This document shows positions 28,241 through 36,612 of a DNA stretch of 64,000 nucleotides, one piece after another. The notes under the pieces are model-generated. The model worked only from the letters and a program-made list of their open reading frames with translations. It was not told where the DNA came from and ran no database searches. The stretch's first letter is position 1, and every line of letters begins with the position of its first letter. Source of the stretch: Dehalococcoidia bacterium (GTDB lineage: Bacteria > Chloroflexota > Dehalococcoidia > GIF9 > AB-539-J10); the NCBI GenBank assembly GCA_007129495.1, contig SKVJ01000001.1:1-64000 (forward strand), written 5' to 3'. The translations under genes and the position numbers were made by a program.

Positions 28241-28452
28241 AGGTACGCCCTCCGAAATGTGTATTTGGAGTCGGGTCAGACGACTAAGTAAGACACATCA
28301 ACATGCCAGCCTATCCCGACCGAGGACTGTAACACGAGATTTTTCATTATGCAATTTCGACAATATGGGAGCCGCCCCCCCGCTGCAAAATCGTATGCTA
28401 GAATGGCCGCATCGTATAGTGAAATCAGGAGATCGCCATTCCCGGAGAATTC
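28241..28452. other. Divergent intergenic region between acs and pyrG
   Basis: The acs-pyrG gap spans 28241-28561. The right part holds the pyrG promoter; for the left part I could not identify a convincing acs promoter, nor any RNA motif. A C-tract of eight lies near 28376. Confidence 0.45.
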
Positions 28453-28482
28453 TTGACAGTCTGAGCGAGAGCCGTCTACAAT
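28453..28482 (+). promoter_or_regulatory. Promoter of pyrG
   Basis: TTGACA (28453-28458), 18-nt spacer, TACAAT (28477-28482). Predicted start near 28489, leaving a leader of about 73 nt. The G-rich start and attenuator known from Gram-positive pyrG genes are not seen. Confidence 0.7.
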
Positions 28483-28561
28483 CACTGAGCAGTAGCGTTC
28501 CCTCTGCAACTGCAACACTTCTTGAGTTGTGATGCTCCGCAAGTAAGATCTCTGTACTATT

Positions 28562-30175
28562 ATGGCGAAGTATGTATTCGTCACGGGCGGCGTCCTTAGT
28601 TCCGTTGGCAAGGGCGTTTCTGTCGCATCCCTTGGCCGCATCCTGAAGAGCCGCTCTTACATTGTCGGTGCTCAGAAACTTGATCCGTACTTGAACGCGG
28701 ACCCAGGAATGATGTCTCCCGCTCAACACGGTGAGCTTTTCGTTACCAAAGACGGTGCCGCCACGGACCTTGATCTGGGTCACTATGAGAGATTCATCGG
28801 CGTTGAACTGACGCGCTTCTCCAGTGTCACGGCAGGTCAGGTCTATCAGGCCATACTTCAGAAAGAACGCCGTGGTGACTACCTGGGGGGGACGATTCAA
28901 GTTGTTCCCCAACTTACAGATGAGATTAAGCGACTTATCAGGCGGGGGGCCGATGCCAGCGAGGCGGAGATTGCCATCGTCGAGGTTGGCGGGACCGTAG
29001 GAGACATCGAGGGCCAACCATTCCTCGAAGCGATACGCCAGATGCGCAATGAGGAAGGTCGTGACAATGTTCTTTACGTTCACGTTACCTTCCTGCCCTT
29101 TATCGGTGCCACTCGTGAGCTGAAGACCAAGCCAACCCAGCACAGCGTGAACGAATTGCGACGAATCGGAATCCAGCCGGACGTAATCCTGTGCCGGAGC
29201 GACCTTCCGGTTCCTGAATCGATTCGCGACAAGATCTCCCTGTTTTGCGATGTTGAACGTGAGGCAGTTGTTTCTCTTGTTACGAGCGACACCATATACG
29301 AAGTGCCTTTGCTTCTCGAAGACGCTGGGCTGGGCAACTTCTTGTGCGAGCGGCTTGGCCTTACGGGCCGTGAGGCAGACCTCGACGGATGGCGGGCGCT
29401 TGTGGAGCGTCTCAAAGAACCACGCGAGCCTGTGCACATCGCTATAGTGGGGGAACACGTACAGCTTCAGGATGCATACTACTCGGTACGAGAGGCCATA
29501 GTACACGCCGCTCTCGTTCATGACCGTGAGCCGGTGTTCCACTGGATAGACTCAAGAGAGTTACCGTCAGGTAATTTTGCTCACTTGCTCAACGTTCAAG
29601 GTATTGTAGTACCCGGGAGTTCGCATTATTCGAGCATTGATGAACTCATTATGGTGGCGGGTTACGCACGCACGAAGGGAATTCCATTCCTGGGGATTCA
29701 GGCAGGAATGCATTCGATGATCCTGGAATTCGCCCGTAATGCCGCCGGGATTAGCGACGCACACTCAACTGAGTTGGAGCCCTCTTCGGCTAATCCGGTT
29801 GTGGATCGGACCATCGATTCGGATCCGTCCGGACTCAGACGAGGCACCTTTCCGTGCAGAATTGCAGACCGTACGAGGGCCGCCATGGCATTCGAAACCG
29901 GTCTCAGCTATGAACGTCATCGGCACTCTCATGAACTGAACAACCATTTCCGTGCACGCCTCAGGGACCTGGGCCTTCTGTGCTCGGGACTCTCGGCAGA
30001 TGATGAATTCGTGGACTTAGTTGAAGTGAGAGATCATACCTGGATGGTCGGATGTCAGTTCCATCCCGAATTCAAATCGCGGCCGGACCAGCCTCACCCA
30101 CTCTTTGTAGCCTTCGTTGGGGCCGCGAAAGACGTACTGCTCGAGGGCACACAGCCGACACTGCCAATATCCTAG
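28562..30175 (+). CDS. pyrG: CTP synthase with a degenerate glutaminase domain
   Basis: 537 residues. The synthetase domain (1-270) is intact: FVTGGVLSSVGKG P-loop, KLDPYLNADPG, EVGGTVGDIE and KTKPTQHSVNELRRIGIQPD. It makes CTP from UTP, ATP and ammonia. The C-terminal class I glutamine amidotransferase domain (about 290-525) keeps His501 and Glu503 in QFHPEF, but the nucleophile motif GICLGMQ reads GIQAGMH, with Gln380 (codon CAG at 29699-29701) in place of the Cys, and the oxyanion loop PGGFG reads PGSSH (351-355). Glutamine hydrolysis should therefore be lost, leaving free or externally supplied ammonia. The frame is intact, so this is not a decaying gene. First gene of pyrG-fsa-rho. Confidence 0.95.
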   Translation: MAKYVFVTGGVLSSVGKGVSVASLGRILKSRSYIVGAQKLDPYLNADPGMMSPAQHGELFVTKDGAATDLDLGHYERFIGVELTRFSSVTAGQVYQAILQKERRGDYLGGTIQVVPQLTDEIKRLIRRGADASEAEIAIVEVGGTVGDIEGQPFLEAIRQMRNEEGRDNVLYVHVTFLPFIGATRELKTKPTQHSVNELRRIGIQPDVILCRSDLPVPESIRDKISLFCDVEREAVVSLVTSDTIYEVPLLLEDAGLGNFLCERLGLTGREADLDGWRALVERLKEPREPVHIAIVGEHVQLQDAYYSVREAIVHAALVHDREPVFHWIDSRELPSGNFAHLLNVQGIVVPGSSHYSSIDELIMVAGYARTKGIPFLGIQAGMHSMILEFARNAAGISDAHSTELEPSSANPVVDRTIDSDPSGLRRGTFPCRIADRTRAAMAFETGLSYERHRHSHELNNHFRARLRDLGLLCSGLSADDEFVDLVEVRDHTWMVGCQFHPEFKSRPDQPHPLFVAFVGAAKDVLLEGTQPTLPIS

Positions 30176-30184
30176 GAGGTTGCT

Positions 30185-30856
30185 ATGCATCTGTTCCTTG
30201 ATACCGCAAATCTCACGCACATACGCCACGGGGTTGAACTCGGTGTTGTCACCGGCGTAACGACCAACCCAAGCCTGGTGTCGAAAGAAGGTAAGCGAGA
30301 GTACAAAGCCCTTGTCAAAGAGATCTGCGCACTCGTGCCGGGACCGGTATCCACAGAAGTTCTCAGCCTCGAGTCAAGCGGTATGGTGGCGGAAGCGCAC
30401 GAGATTGTCACGTGGGCCGAGAATATCACGGTCAAGATTCCGGCTACCCTCGAGGGATTAAGGGCCACCGCCATACTCGCCAAGGAGAATGTGCCGGTTA
30501 ACATGACCCTCTGCTTCTCGTTGAACCAGGCAATCCTCGGTGCGGAAGCCGGAGCCACATTCATTAGCCCTTTCGTCGGCCGACTGGACGACGTCGGTGA
30601 GGATGGCATGAAGCTCGTGATTGACATCGTAGACTACCTGAGCTATTATGGGTGTTCCACCCAGGTAATTGCAGCCAGCATCAGGCATACCGCTCATTGT
30701 CTTTCTGCAGCTAAGGCTGGCGCTCACATTGCAACCATTCCGTACGTGGTTCTGCTTCAGATGATTGAGCATCCATTGACGGATACTGGGGTGCGGCGAT
30801 TCACAGATGATTGGCAGAAAGGGATGGGCGACGCGTGCATACTGCCACGCAAATAA
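30185..30856 (+). CDS. fsa: Transaldolase / fructose-6-phosphate aldolase family (TalC/FSA)
   Basis: 223 residues, the short single-domain class. MHLFLDTANLTHIRHGVELGVVTGVTTNPSLVSKE is the family start; the Schiff-base Lys is in NITVKIPAT and a second pattern is FISPFVGRLDDVG. Members act as transaldolases or as fructose-6-phosphate aldolases; sequence alone does not settle which. AGGAGG precedes the ATG. It sits 9 nt after pyrG and 30 nt before rho, an arrangement common in Gram-positive bacteria and Chloroflexota. Confidence 0.92.
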   Translation: MHLFLDTANLTHIRHGVELGVVTGVTTNPSLVSKEGKREYKALVKEICALVPGPVSTEVLSLESSGMVAEAHEIVTWAENITVKIPATLEGLRATAILAKENVPVNMTLCFSLNQAILGAEAGATFISPFVGRLDDVGEDGMKLVIDIVDYLSYYGCSTQVIAASIRHTAHCLSAAKAGAHIATIPYVVLLQMIEHPLTDTGVRRFTDDWQKGMGDACILPRK

Positions 30857-30886
30857 CCCCACATCCACCAAACTCGGGAGAAGATC

Positions 30887-32152
30887 ATGATCACGATGGC
30901 GCAACTGGAGAACAAGAATCGCGATGAGGTCGAGGCGATCGCAAAAGAACAGGGCATGACGGGCTACTCCGTCATGAAGAAAGCCGAACTCATCAATCAT
31001 ATATTGAAGAGTCAGGCAGAACAGCAGGGAAACCTCTTTCTCCAGGGGATTCTCGAGATCATGGCCGATGGATATGGGTTCCTCAGGCAAGAGAGCTTCC
31101 TTCGGGGATCAAGCGACGTGTATGTCTCGAACTCCCAGATTCGCCGCTTCAATCTTCGTGACGGGGACCACGTGTGCGGTCAGGCGCGCCCACCCAAGGA
31201 AGGTGAGAAGTACTACGGCCTTCTTAGAGTCGAAAGCATTAACGGACTCGACCCCGAGACCGCGAAGAAGCGTCCAACTTTCTCCTCGCTGACTCCTTTG
31301 TTCCCGGAGAAGCGGATAGTGCTGGAGACGACTTCAGACGAATTGTCCACAAGGCTGATAGACCTTGTCGCCCCTATCGGACGCGGTCAAAGAGGCCTCA
31401 TCGTATCACCTCCGAAGGCGGGCAAGACCGTCCTTCTTCAAAAGATTGCCAATGGCATCGTCACCAATTATGCGGATATTCACCTGATTGTCTGCCTCAT
31501 CGGGGAGCGCCCCGAAGAGGTGACAGACATGAAGCGATCAGTCAACGGGGAAGTCATCGCCGCCACTTTTGATGAACCTGTAGAAACGCAGACGCGGGTT
31601 GCAGAACTGGCGCTCGAACGCTCCAAGCGTCTTGTGGAGTTAGGCAGAGATGTCGTAGTGCTGCTTGACGGCATCACACGCCTCACAAGAGCATACAACC
31701 TCGCGATGCCGGCAAGCGGCCGCACACTCTCGGGTGGTATCGACTCGGCGGCACTCCATCCACCCAAGCGCTTCTTCGGAACTGCCAGGAACACCGACCA
31801 GGGCGGCAGCCTGACTATTATCGCTACTTGTCTTGTCGACACCGGCAGCCGAATGGATGAACTGATCTACGAAGAGTTCAAGGGTACAGGTAACATGGAG
31901 TTACACTTGGACCGGAAGATGTCGGAGCGCCGCATGTTTCCAGCGATCAATATCATCCCAAGTGGTACGAGACGGGAAGAGTTGCTGCTTGACCCTGAGA
32001 CAGTGCGCCAGGTATGGTTGTTGCGCCGAATGGTCAGCATGCTCAACGATGAATCTCAAAACCTCGGAGAGGCCACAGAGCGTGTCCTGCAGCGGATGGC
32101 GAAGTCGCGGAACAATGCGGAGTTCCTCGCCAATCTCACCAAGGACATATAG
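30887..32152 (+). CDS. rho: Transcription termination factor Rho
   Basis: 421 residues. A Rho N-domain helix (residues 6-43), the RNA-binding cold-shock-like domain with GILEIMADGYGFLRQ (about 53-68) and FNLRDGDHVCGQARPPKEGEKYYGLL, then the ATPase with Walker A SPPKAGKT and GLIVSPPKAGKTVLLQKIA, and the Walker B region VVVLLDGITRL. The length is standard with no inserted domain. Hexameric Rho ends untranslated transcripts. GGGAG lies upstream of the ATG. In related gene orders rpmE follows; here a different small Cys-rich ORF does. Confidence 0.97.
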   Translation: MITMAQLENKNRDEVEAIAKEQGMTGYSVMKKAELINHILKSQAEQQGNLFLQGILEIMADGYGFLRQESFLRGSSDVYVSNSQIRRFNLRDGDHVCGQARPPKEGEKYYGLLRVESINGLDPETAKKRPTFSSLTPLFPEKRIVLETTSDELSTRLIDLVAPIGRGQRGLIVSPPKAGKTVLLQKIANGIVTNYADIHLIVCLIGERPEEVTDMKRSVNGEVIAATFDEPVETQTRVAELALERSKRLVELGRDVVVLLDGITRLTRAYNLAMPASGRTLSGGIDSAALHPPKRFFGTARNTDQGGSLTIIATCLVDTGSRMDELIYEEFKGTGNMELHLDRKMSERRMFPAINIIPSGTRREELLLDPETVRQVWLLRRMVSMLNDESQNLGEATERVLQRMAKSRNNAEFLANLTKDI

Positions 32153-32203
32153 CCTCCCCGAAGTCTTCTGGCGCCTCCTTGGGCGTGTCGGAACTGATGA
32201 AGA

Positions 32204-32377
32204 ATGGCACGTAAACGACCAAACCGATTTGACCTCATGCGCATCCGCGTCAAGCAGGCGCTCGGTCTCAACGTCATATTGTGCGACAGCTGCAAGTGGA
32301 ACTGGCGCAGTGCATGCCACAGGCGTGAGCGCCCTCAAGCTACCTGGTGCCCCGACTACTCCAAGAAAGGGGGTTGA
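32204..32377 (+). CDS. Small Cys-rich (zinc-ribbon-like) protein, 57 aa
   Basis: An uninterrupted 57-residue frame fills the gap between rho and the convergent thiolase, ending one base before the latter's stop. A basic start (MARKRPNRFDLMRIRVKQAL) leads to CDSCKWNWRSAC, then RERPQATWCPDYSKKGG. The CxxC, a CH pair and a late WCPDY suggest one zinc site. No family name comes to mind; it is not ribosomal protein L31, whose gene is elsewhere in the window. No strong ribosome site precedes the ATG, so translation may depend on the rho transcript. The density of Cys and Trp in a tight pattern is unlike a chance ORF. Confidence 0.7.
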   Translation: MARKRPNRFDLMRIRVKQALGLNVILCDSCKWNWRSACHRRERPQATWCPDYSKKGG

Positions 32378-33673
32378 TCAGGCTTCGCTCTCGAACACTG
32401 CCGCCATCCCCTGGCCGCCCCCGATACACATACTCACCAGCCCGTACTTAAGACCTCGGTGAGCCATATCGTGCATCAGTGTGACCACCTGCCGCGCTCC
32501 TGTGCAACCGATCGGATGGCCAAGTGAGATACCACTACCGTGGGGATTGGTCTTCTCCATGTCAAGGCTCAGTTCCTGTATACACGCCGCAGCCTGAGCG
32601 GCAAATGCCTCGTTCAGTTCTACCACATCGAGATCTGCAACTGACAGGCCAGCGCGTGAAAGGGCCTTACGAATCGCCGGTATGGGACCGATACCCATGT
32701 ATTTCGGATCCACTCCGCCAGATGCAAACGACTTGATACTCACTACGGGCGTAAGTCCCAATTCATTCGCCTTTTCACGAGTCATCATGACAACCGCGGC
32801 CGCGGCATCATTGATGCCGGATGAATTGCCTGCCGTGACAGTGCCGTTTGGCCGGAAGGCAGGTTTGAGTGCAGCCATCTTCTCCTTGCTGGTATCCAGG
32901 GGACGCTCGTCAGTATCAAACACCAGCGGCGGGCCCTTGCGTTGCGGTAATTCAACCGGGAGGATCTCCTGTTTGAATACACCTGCCGCGATAGCGGCGC
33001 ACGCCCGCTGATGGCTCAATGCTCCAATCTCATCCTGCAGCTCACGGGTAATTCCGTAGAGCGCGGCCACCTCTTCGGCTGTGTTCCCCATGTGAAACCC
33101 ATAGAAGATCTCCCACAACCCGTCGAATACCATCAAGTCACGCAACTCCCCCAGTCCATCGACATCCATTCTGTAACCCCAACGTGCTTTCGGAAGAGCG
33201 TAGGGCGCACAACTCATGTTTTCCATACCACCTGCGACTACAACATCTGCTTCACCAAGCATGATAGGCTGTGCGCCGACCGTGATCGCCTTCAGGCCAG
33301 ATCCACAGACCTTATTAACCGTAAACGCGGGCGTCTCCTTTGGTATCCCAGACCGGATGCAAGCCTGGCGCGCGGCATTCTGTCCAAGCCCAGCCTGCAA
33401 TACGTTGCCCATAACGACTTCGTCAACCTGTACAGGTTGCAATCCGCCATCATATGCATAGAACTGCTGCTCCAGTTCTGTCACACCGGCTTCCTTTACC
33501 CGGTCCGGGCTGACGTCCTGAAACCACTTTCCAGTCTGCGGCCTGAGCCCTGCACGCCTCAAGGCCTCCCGCATGACCAATGACCCCAGATCGATGGCAG
33601 GGATATCTTTGAGGCTGCCACCAAATGCACCAATGGCTGTTCGGCAACCACTTACTATTACGACGTCTCGCAT
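32378..33673 (-). CDS. Acetyl-CoA acetyltransferase (thiolase) with an N-terminal insertion
   Basis: 431 residues from ATG 33673 (AAGGAG upstream); a longer open frame to 33889 is not supported. Nucleophile Cys123 in NKVCGSGLKA, NEAFAAQA, GHPIGCTGARQ and the second active Cys in SMCIGGGQG are all present. It condenses or cleaves acetoacetyl-CoA and similar substrates. Typical thiolases have about 393 residues; the excess is an insertion at about residues 46-79, between LRP and VDEVVMGNVLQAG, with an acidic and aromatic pattern (VTELEQQFYAYDGG). Divergent from the corrinoid operon. Degradative and biosynthetic roles cannot be told apart. Confidence 0.92.
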   Translation of the reverse strand: MRDVVIVSGCRTAIGAFGGSLKDIPAIDLGSLVMREALRRAGLRPQTGKWFQDVSPDRVKEAGVTELEQQFYAYDGGLQPVQVDEVVMGNVLQAGLGQNAARQACIRSGIPKETPAFTVNKVCGSGLKAITVGAQPIMLGEADVVVAGGMENMSCAPYALPKARWGYRMDVDGLGELRDLMVFDGLWEIFYGFHMGNTAEEVAALYGITRELQDEIGALSHQRACAAIAAGVFKQEILPVELPQRKGPPLVFDTDERPLDTSKEKMAALKPAFRPNGTVTAGNSSGINDAAAAVVMMTREKANELGLTPVVSIKSFASGGVDPKYMGIGPIPAIRKALSRAGLSVADLDVVELNEAFAAQAAACIQELSLDMEKTNPHGSGISLGHPIGCTGARQVVTLMHDMAHRGLKYGLVSMCIGGGQGMAAVFESEA

Positions 33674-33774
33674 GATTCTCCTTTCTCCACGTTCAATCAA
33701 ACAGACATTGTGCCCGAAATGCGCTGGACAGGCAAACCAATGCCAGACAGCGCACATATGGCAGGGGTTGCACA

Positions 33775-33803
33775 TTGCGCCTCTCCAAGTGGTGTCATAC
33801 AAT
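33775..33803 (+). promoter_or_regulatory. Candidate promoter of the corrinoid/methyltransferase pair
   Basis: TTGCGC (33775-33780), 17-nt spacer, TACAAT (33798-33803). Predicted start near 33810, about 73 nt before the ATG, which has a GAGGAGG ribosome site. Confidence 0.5.
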
Positions 33804-33882
33804 GGTCTACTCGATCCTGCAGCGGTGTCGCGACCGTTCTGCCTTGCAAGTCGACACATCACAGACATGAGGAGGCCAGACC

Positions 33883-34521
33883 ATGGCATGGAATCGCAGA
33901 GATATCTCAGATGCCGTTCAGAATGGCGATGATCAACAGACGGTAAAACTCGTCAAGGAGGCCATCGACGAGGGAATCCCGGCAACAACGGTGCTGGATG
34001 AGGGGCTGGTTCCCGGCATACAGCAGTTGGGTGCTCTATTTCAAGACGGAGAGGTTTTCCTCCCTGAGGTCCTTATCGCTTGCCGCGCAATGGACAGAGG
34101 AGTGGAAGAGCTCAAGCCCTATCTGTCGGTCGGCGACACTCACAAGAAGGGAAAGGTCGTCCTGGGAACCGTTGAGGGCGACCTGCATGACATCGGTAAG
34201 AACATCGTGCGAATAATGCTGGAGTGTGGGGGATTCGAGGTGATAGATCTGGGAGTCGATGTACCTGCATCTCACTTCGTGGATGCCGTGAAACAGCACT
34301 CCCCTGACATAGTTGGATTGTCGGCTTTGCTCACCATTACCATGATCAACATGAGAGAGGTACTGGATGCCCTGGAGAAGTCAGGACTCAGGGACCGCGT
34401 CAAGGTGATGATTGGTGGGGCTCCGATCACTCGCGAATATGCCGATCAGATCGGAGTCGAAGGTTTCGCCGAGGACTGTGCCGCAGCAGTCGATGAAGCG
34501 ACACGACTTGTCGCGGCGTAG
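33883..34521 (+). CDS. Corrinoid (B12-binding) methyl-carrier protein, MtaC/MtbC family
   Basis: 212 residues. The helical cap domain (1-85) contains VPGIQQLGALFQDGEVFLPEVL; the B12 domain has DLHDIGKN (100-107), in which His102 is the lower axial ligand of cobalt, then GLSALLT and GGAPIT. Such proteins carry a methyl group on cobalt between two methyltransferases in methanol, methylamine or methoxy-compound metabolism. The UroD-like protein encoded next is the likely partner; a substrate-specific first methyltransferase is not in the window, so the methyl donor is unknown. Confidence 0.92.
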   Translation: MAWNRRDISDAVQNGDDQQTVKLVKEAIDEGIPATTVLDEGLVPGIQQLGALFQDGEVFLPEVLIACRAMDRGVEELKPYLSVGDTHKKGKVVLGTVEGDLHDIGKNIVRIMLECGGFEVIDLGVDVPASHFVDAVKQHSPDIVGLSALLTITMINMREVLDALEKSGLRDRVKVMIGGAPITREYADQIGVEGFAEDCAAAVDEATRLVAA

Positions 34522-34547
34522 CGGGAAGCGCAAGAAGGAAGCACGTG

Positions 34548-35732
34548 ATGGAAGCATCGCTGAGACAACGGTTCCTGGATATCTGCAGATTCAAGCGCAC
34601 AGGCGATCTCTGTCTCCTTGCACCATGGCTCAACGATTTCTGGATGGAAACACCCGAGGTATGGGTGAAGCAAGGGGCACCCGCCGAACTGATGGACTCG
34701 CGTACGCTGCGCGACTACCTCGAGTTTGAACACATACGCGTTCTACGCGAGATCCAGACCGGCCTATTCATGGACAAACGACTCAACGTGCTGGGCCGGA
34801 ATTACGTCTATGCGATCCCTCCCATTGTCCCGACCTACGAAACGAGGAGGCTCTGTGACGATGAGCACACGATTTCACTTGTAAATGAAGGGGGGCAGGT
34901 GGTTCGCATCGATAAGCGTGACCCGCAGAAGATGCCGATGTATCTGGACCACCCGGTGAAGGATTGGGAGACCTGGCGGGAGTACAAGAAGCGACTGAAC
35001 CCATACGCTCCGGAACGGTTCCCCGCCGACTGGAAGGACTACGCAGCCCGGATGAAGGGCAAGGACGAGCCTCTGTTGCTTAATGTGGGCAGCTTCTTCG
35101 GTTTCCTGCGTGAATGGATGGGCCTGGAACCTCTCTTATATGCGTTTCACGACGATCCGATGTTGATTGAGGACATGATGGATACGCTGTGCGACATGGA
35201 GGTCACCTGCATCACACAAGCCATGAAGGACATCCGAGTGGATGCCGCAGCTTTCTGGGAGGACATGGCTTTCAGATCCGGGCCGCTTATCTCGCCTAAG
35301 ATGTTTCGACAATTCATGATGCCTCGCTACAAGGTGATTACTGACCTGCTTCGTTCCAAAGGAGTCGATATCATCTTTGTCGACAGCGACGGTGGTTTGA
35401 ACCAACTGATACCGCTATGGCTGGAATGTGGTATCAACTTCTTCTGGCCGCTTGAGTGTGCTGCAGGTAATGACGCGGTGTCGCTGCGAAAGCAGTACGG
35501 AAAGGATGCAATTCTCGGAGGGAATATCGACAAGCGAGCCTTGCTAAAAGATAAGAATGTCATTCGCGACGAGGTAATGTCCAAGGTACCATACCTTCTG
35601 GAGACAGGGGGTTACTTCCCCTCGGTTGACCACTTCGTCCCACCGGACGTTCCGTTCGAGAATTACGTCTGCCTCATCAACCTACTGCGCGAGGTTGCGG
35701 GGATGCCTCCCCTTAAGAGGACGCTGGTTTAG
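34548..35732 (+). CDS. Uroporphyrinogen decarboxylase-like methyltransferase
   Basis: 394 residues from ATG 34548 (AAGGA upstream; a GTG lies one codon earlier). The URO-D fold is shown by FWEDMAFRSGPLISPKMFRQ and VSLRKQYGKDAILGGNIDKRALL. It lies 26 nt after the corrinoid gene, so it probably moves a methyl group to or from the corrinoid. MtaA-type enzymes bind zinc by a His-x-Cys motif; here the matching stretch reads FVDSDGG, as in a widespread subgroup of anaerobes, so either the metal site differs or the enzyme does another reaction. It is not the haem-pathway HemE, whose N-terminal pattern is absent. Convergent overlap with tyrA of 20 nt. Confidence 0.82.
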   Translation: MEASLRQRFLDICRFKRTGDLCLLAPWLNDFWMETPEVWVKQGAPAELMDSRTLRDYLEFEHIRVLREIQTGLFMDKRLNVLGRNYVYAIPPIVPTYETRRLCDDEHTISLVNEGGQVVRIDKRDPQKMPMYLDHPVKDWETWREYKKRLNPYAPERFPADWKDYAARMKGKDEPLLLNVGSFFGFLREWMGLEPLLYAFHDDPMLIEDMMDTLCDMEVTCITQAMKDIRVDAAAFWEDMAFRSGPLISPKMFRQFMMPRYKVITDLLRSKGVDIIFVDSDGGLNQLIPLWLECGINFFWPLECAAGNDAVSLRKQYGKDAILGGNIDKRALLKDKNVIRDEVMSKVPYLLETGGYFPSVDHFVPPDVPFENYVCLINLLREVAGMPPLKRTLV

Positions 35733-36612
35733 AGGGAAAACGCTTCAGCGCTTCAAGCATCGCGTACATTCGCGCATAGGCATCGCCAGCCCGATGATCG
35801 GCATGCTCCAGTTGCTGGCCAAGCGACGAAAACTCTTCGATGAGATCCGACCTGTTACGCTCTTCGACGAGATGGGCGAAGTGGGCTGCGCTCTCCTGCA
35901 GGGAAGTCGCAACGGCAGTCGCAGCAGGAAGCGCGGCCAGGAGAGTGCCATACAATTCACTGCCCTCGCAAAGCATACTCTCAGTGAGAGAAATGAGAAC
36001 CTCGAGCGATGTGCCACTCACCTCACGTGCGATCCCGAACTGCCCACTTGCCAGAACAGACCTTGCCACCATGGCCACCACAAGGGCGGGCAGTCCAAGA
36101 ACGACCGACATCACCTCATCATGCGTCTGCGGGTCCATCATTGCCACACGAGCGCCAAGTGGCTCGATGTATCGCCGGACCTTCTCTGAGAGCAGTTCAG
36201 CCGCCTGATTACCCGGCACAAGAATAACATTGTGCCCCGCCAGACCCTCCGCTCCTGAACCGAACATAGGATGAACACCAAGGAAGCGAGCATGCGGCAT
36301 GAACATGTCGGCAGTCCGCTGGGGAGCTACTTTGAGCGAGCTGAGATCGATAACAGCCTGGGACTCGGTCACATGTGGCCCAATATCCCTGATAACTGCT
36401 TCGACTGCATGCATAGGAACGGACATGATAATGAGATCCACACTCCCAACATCCGAGTACCCGGCCACAGCACAACGATCCATAGTGTTCGCCAGTCTCT
36501 GGACGGCCTCGGGTCGCCGACCTATAAGGAGTAGATGGTGGCCTTGCTCATGTAACAGGGTGGCAAACCAGCTTCCCAATTTGCCCGCAGCTCCAATAAT
36601 CGCGATTCTCAC
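35713..36612 (-). CDS. tyrA: Prephenate dehydrogenase
   Basis: 299 residues. The N-terminal Rossmann domain starts MRIAIIGAAGKLGSWFA, with SVPMHAVEAVI, IDLSSLKV and LGVHPMFGSG, the last containing the active-site His. The C-terminal half is the helical dimerisation domain. There is no ACT domain. It converts prephenate to 4-hydroxyphenylpyruvate on the way to tyrosine. Last gene of the aromatic operon; its start overlaps pheA by 4 nt. Expression should respond to the aromatic attenuator at the head of the operon. Confidence 0.93.
   Translation of the reverse strand: MRIAIIGAAGKLGSWFATLLHEQGHHLLLIGRRPEAVQRLANTMDRCAVAGYSDVGSVDLIIMSVPMHAVEAVIRDIGPHVTESQAVIDLSSLKVAPQRTADMFMPHARFLGVHPMFGSGAEGLAGHNVILVPGNQAAELLSEKVRRYIEPLGARVAMMDPQTHDEVMSVVLGLPALVVAMVARSVLASGQFGIAREVSGTSLEVLISLTESMLCEGSELYGTLLAALPAATAVATSLQESAAHFAHLVEERNRSDLIEEFSSLGQQLEHADHRAGDAYARMYAMLEALKRFPSKPASS

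Noticed and set aside
28489-28561. Pyrimidine-dependent slippage/attenuator control of pyrG as in Bacillus
   Set aside because: The predicted start lacks the GGGC-type initial sequence and no terminator hairpin lies in the leader.
28298-29542. 414-residue open frame on the minus strand opposite pyrG
   Set aside because: The plus strand encodes an unmistakable CTP synthase over the same bases; the antisense frame has no recognisable motif and arises from codon bias.
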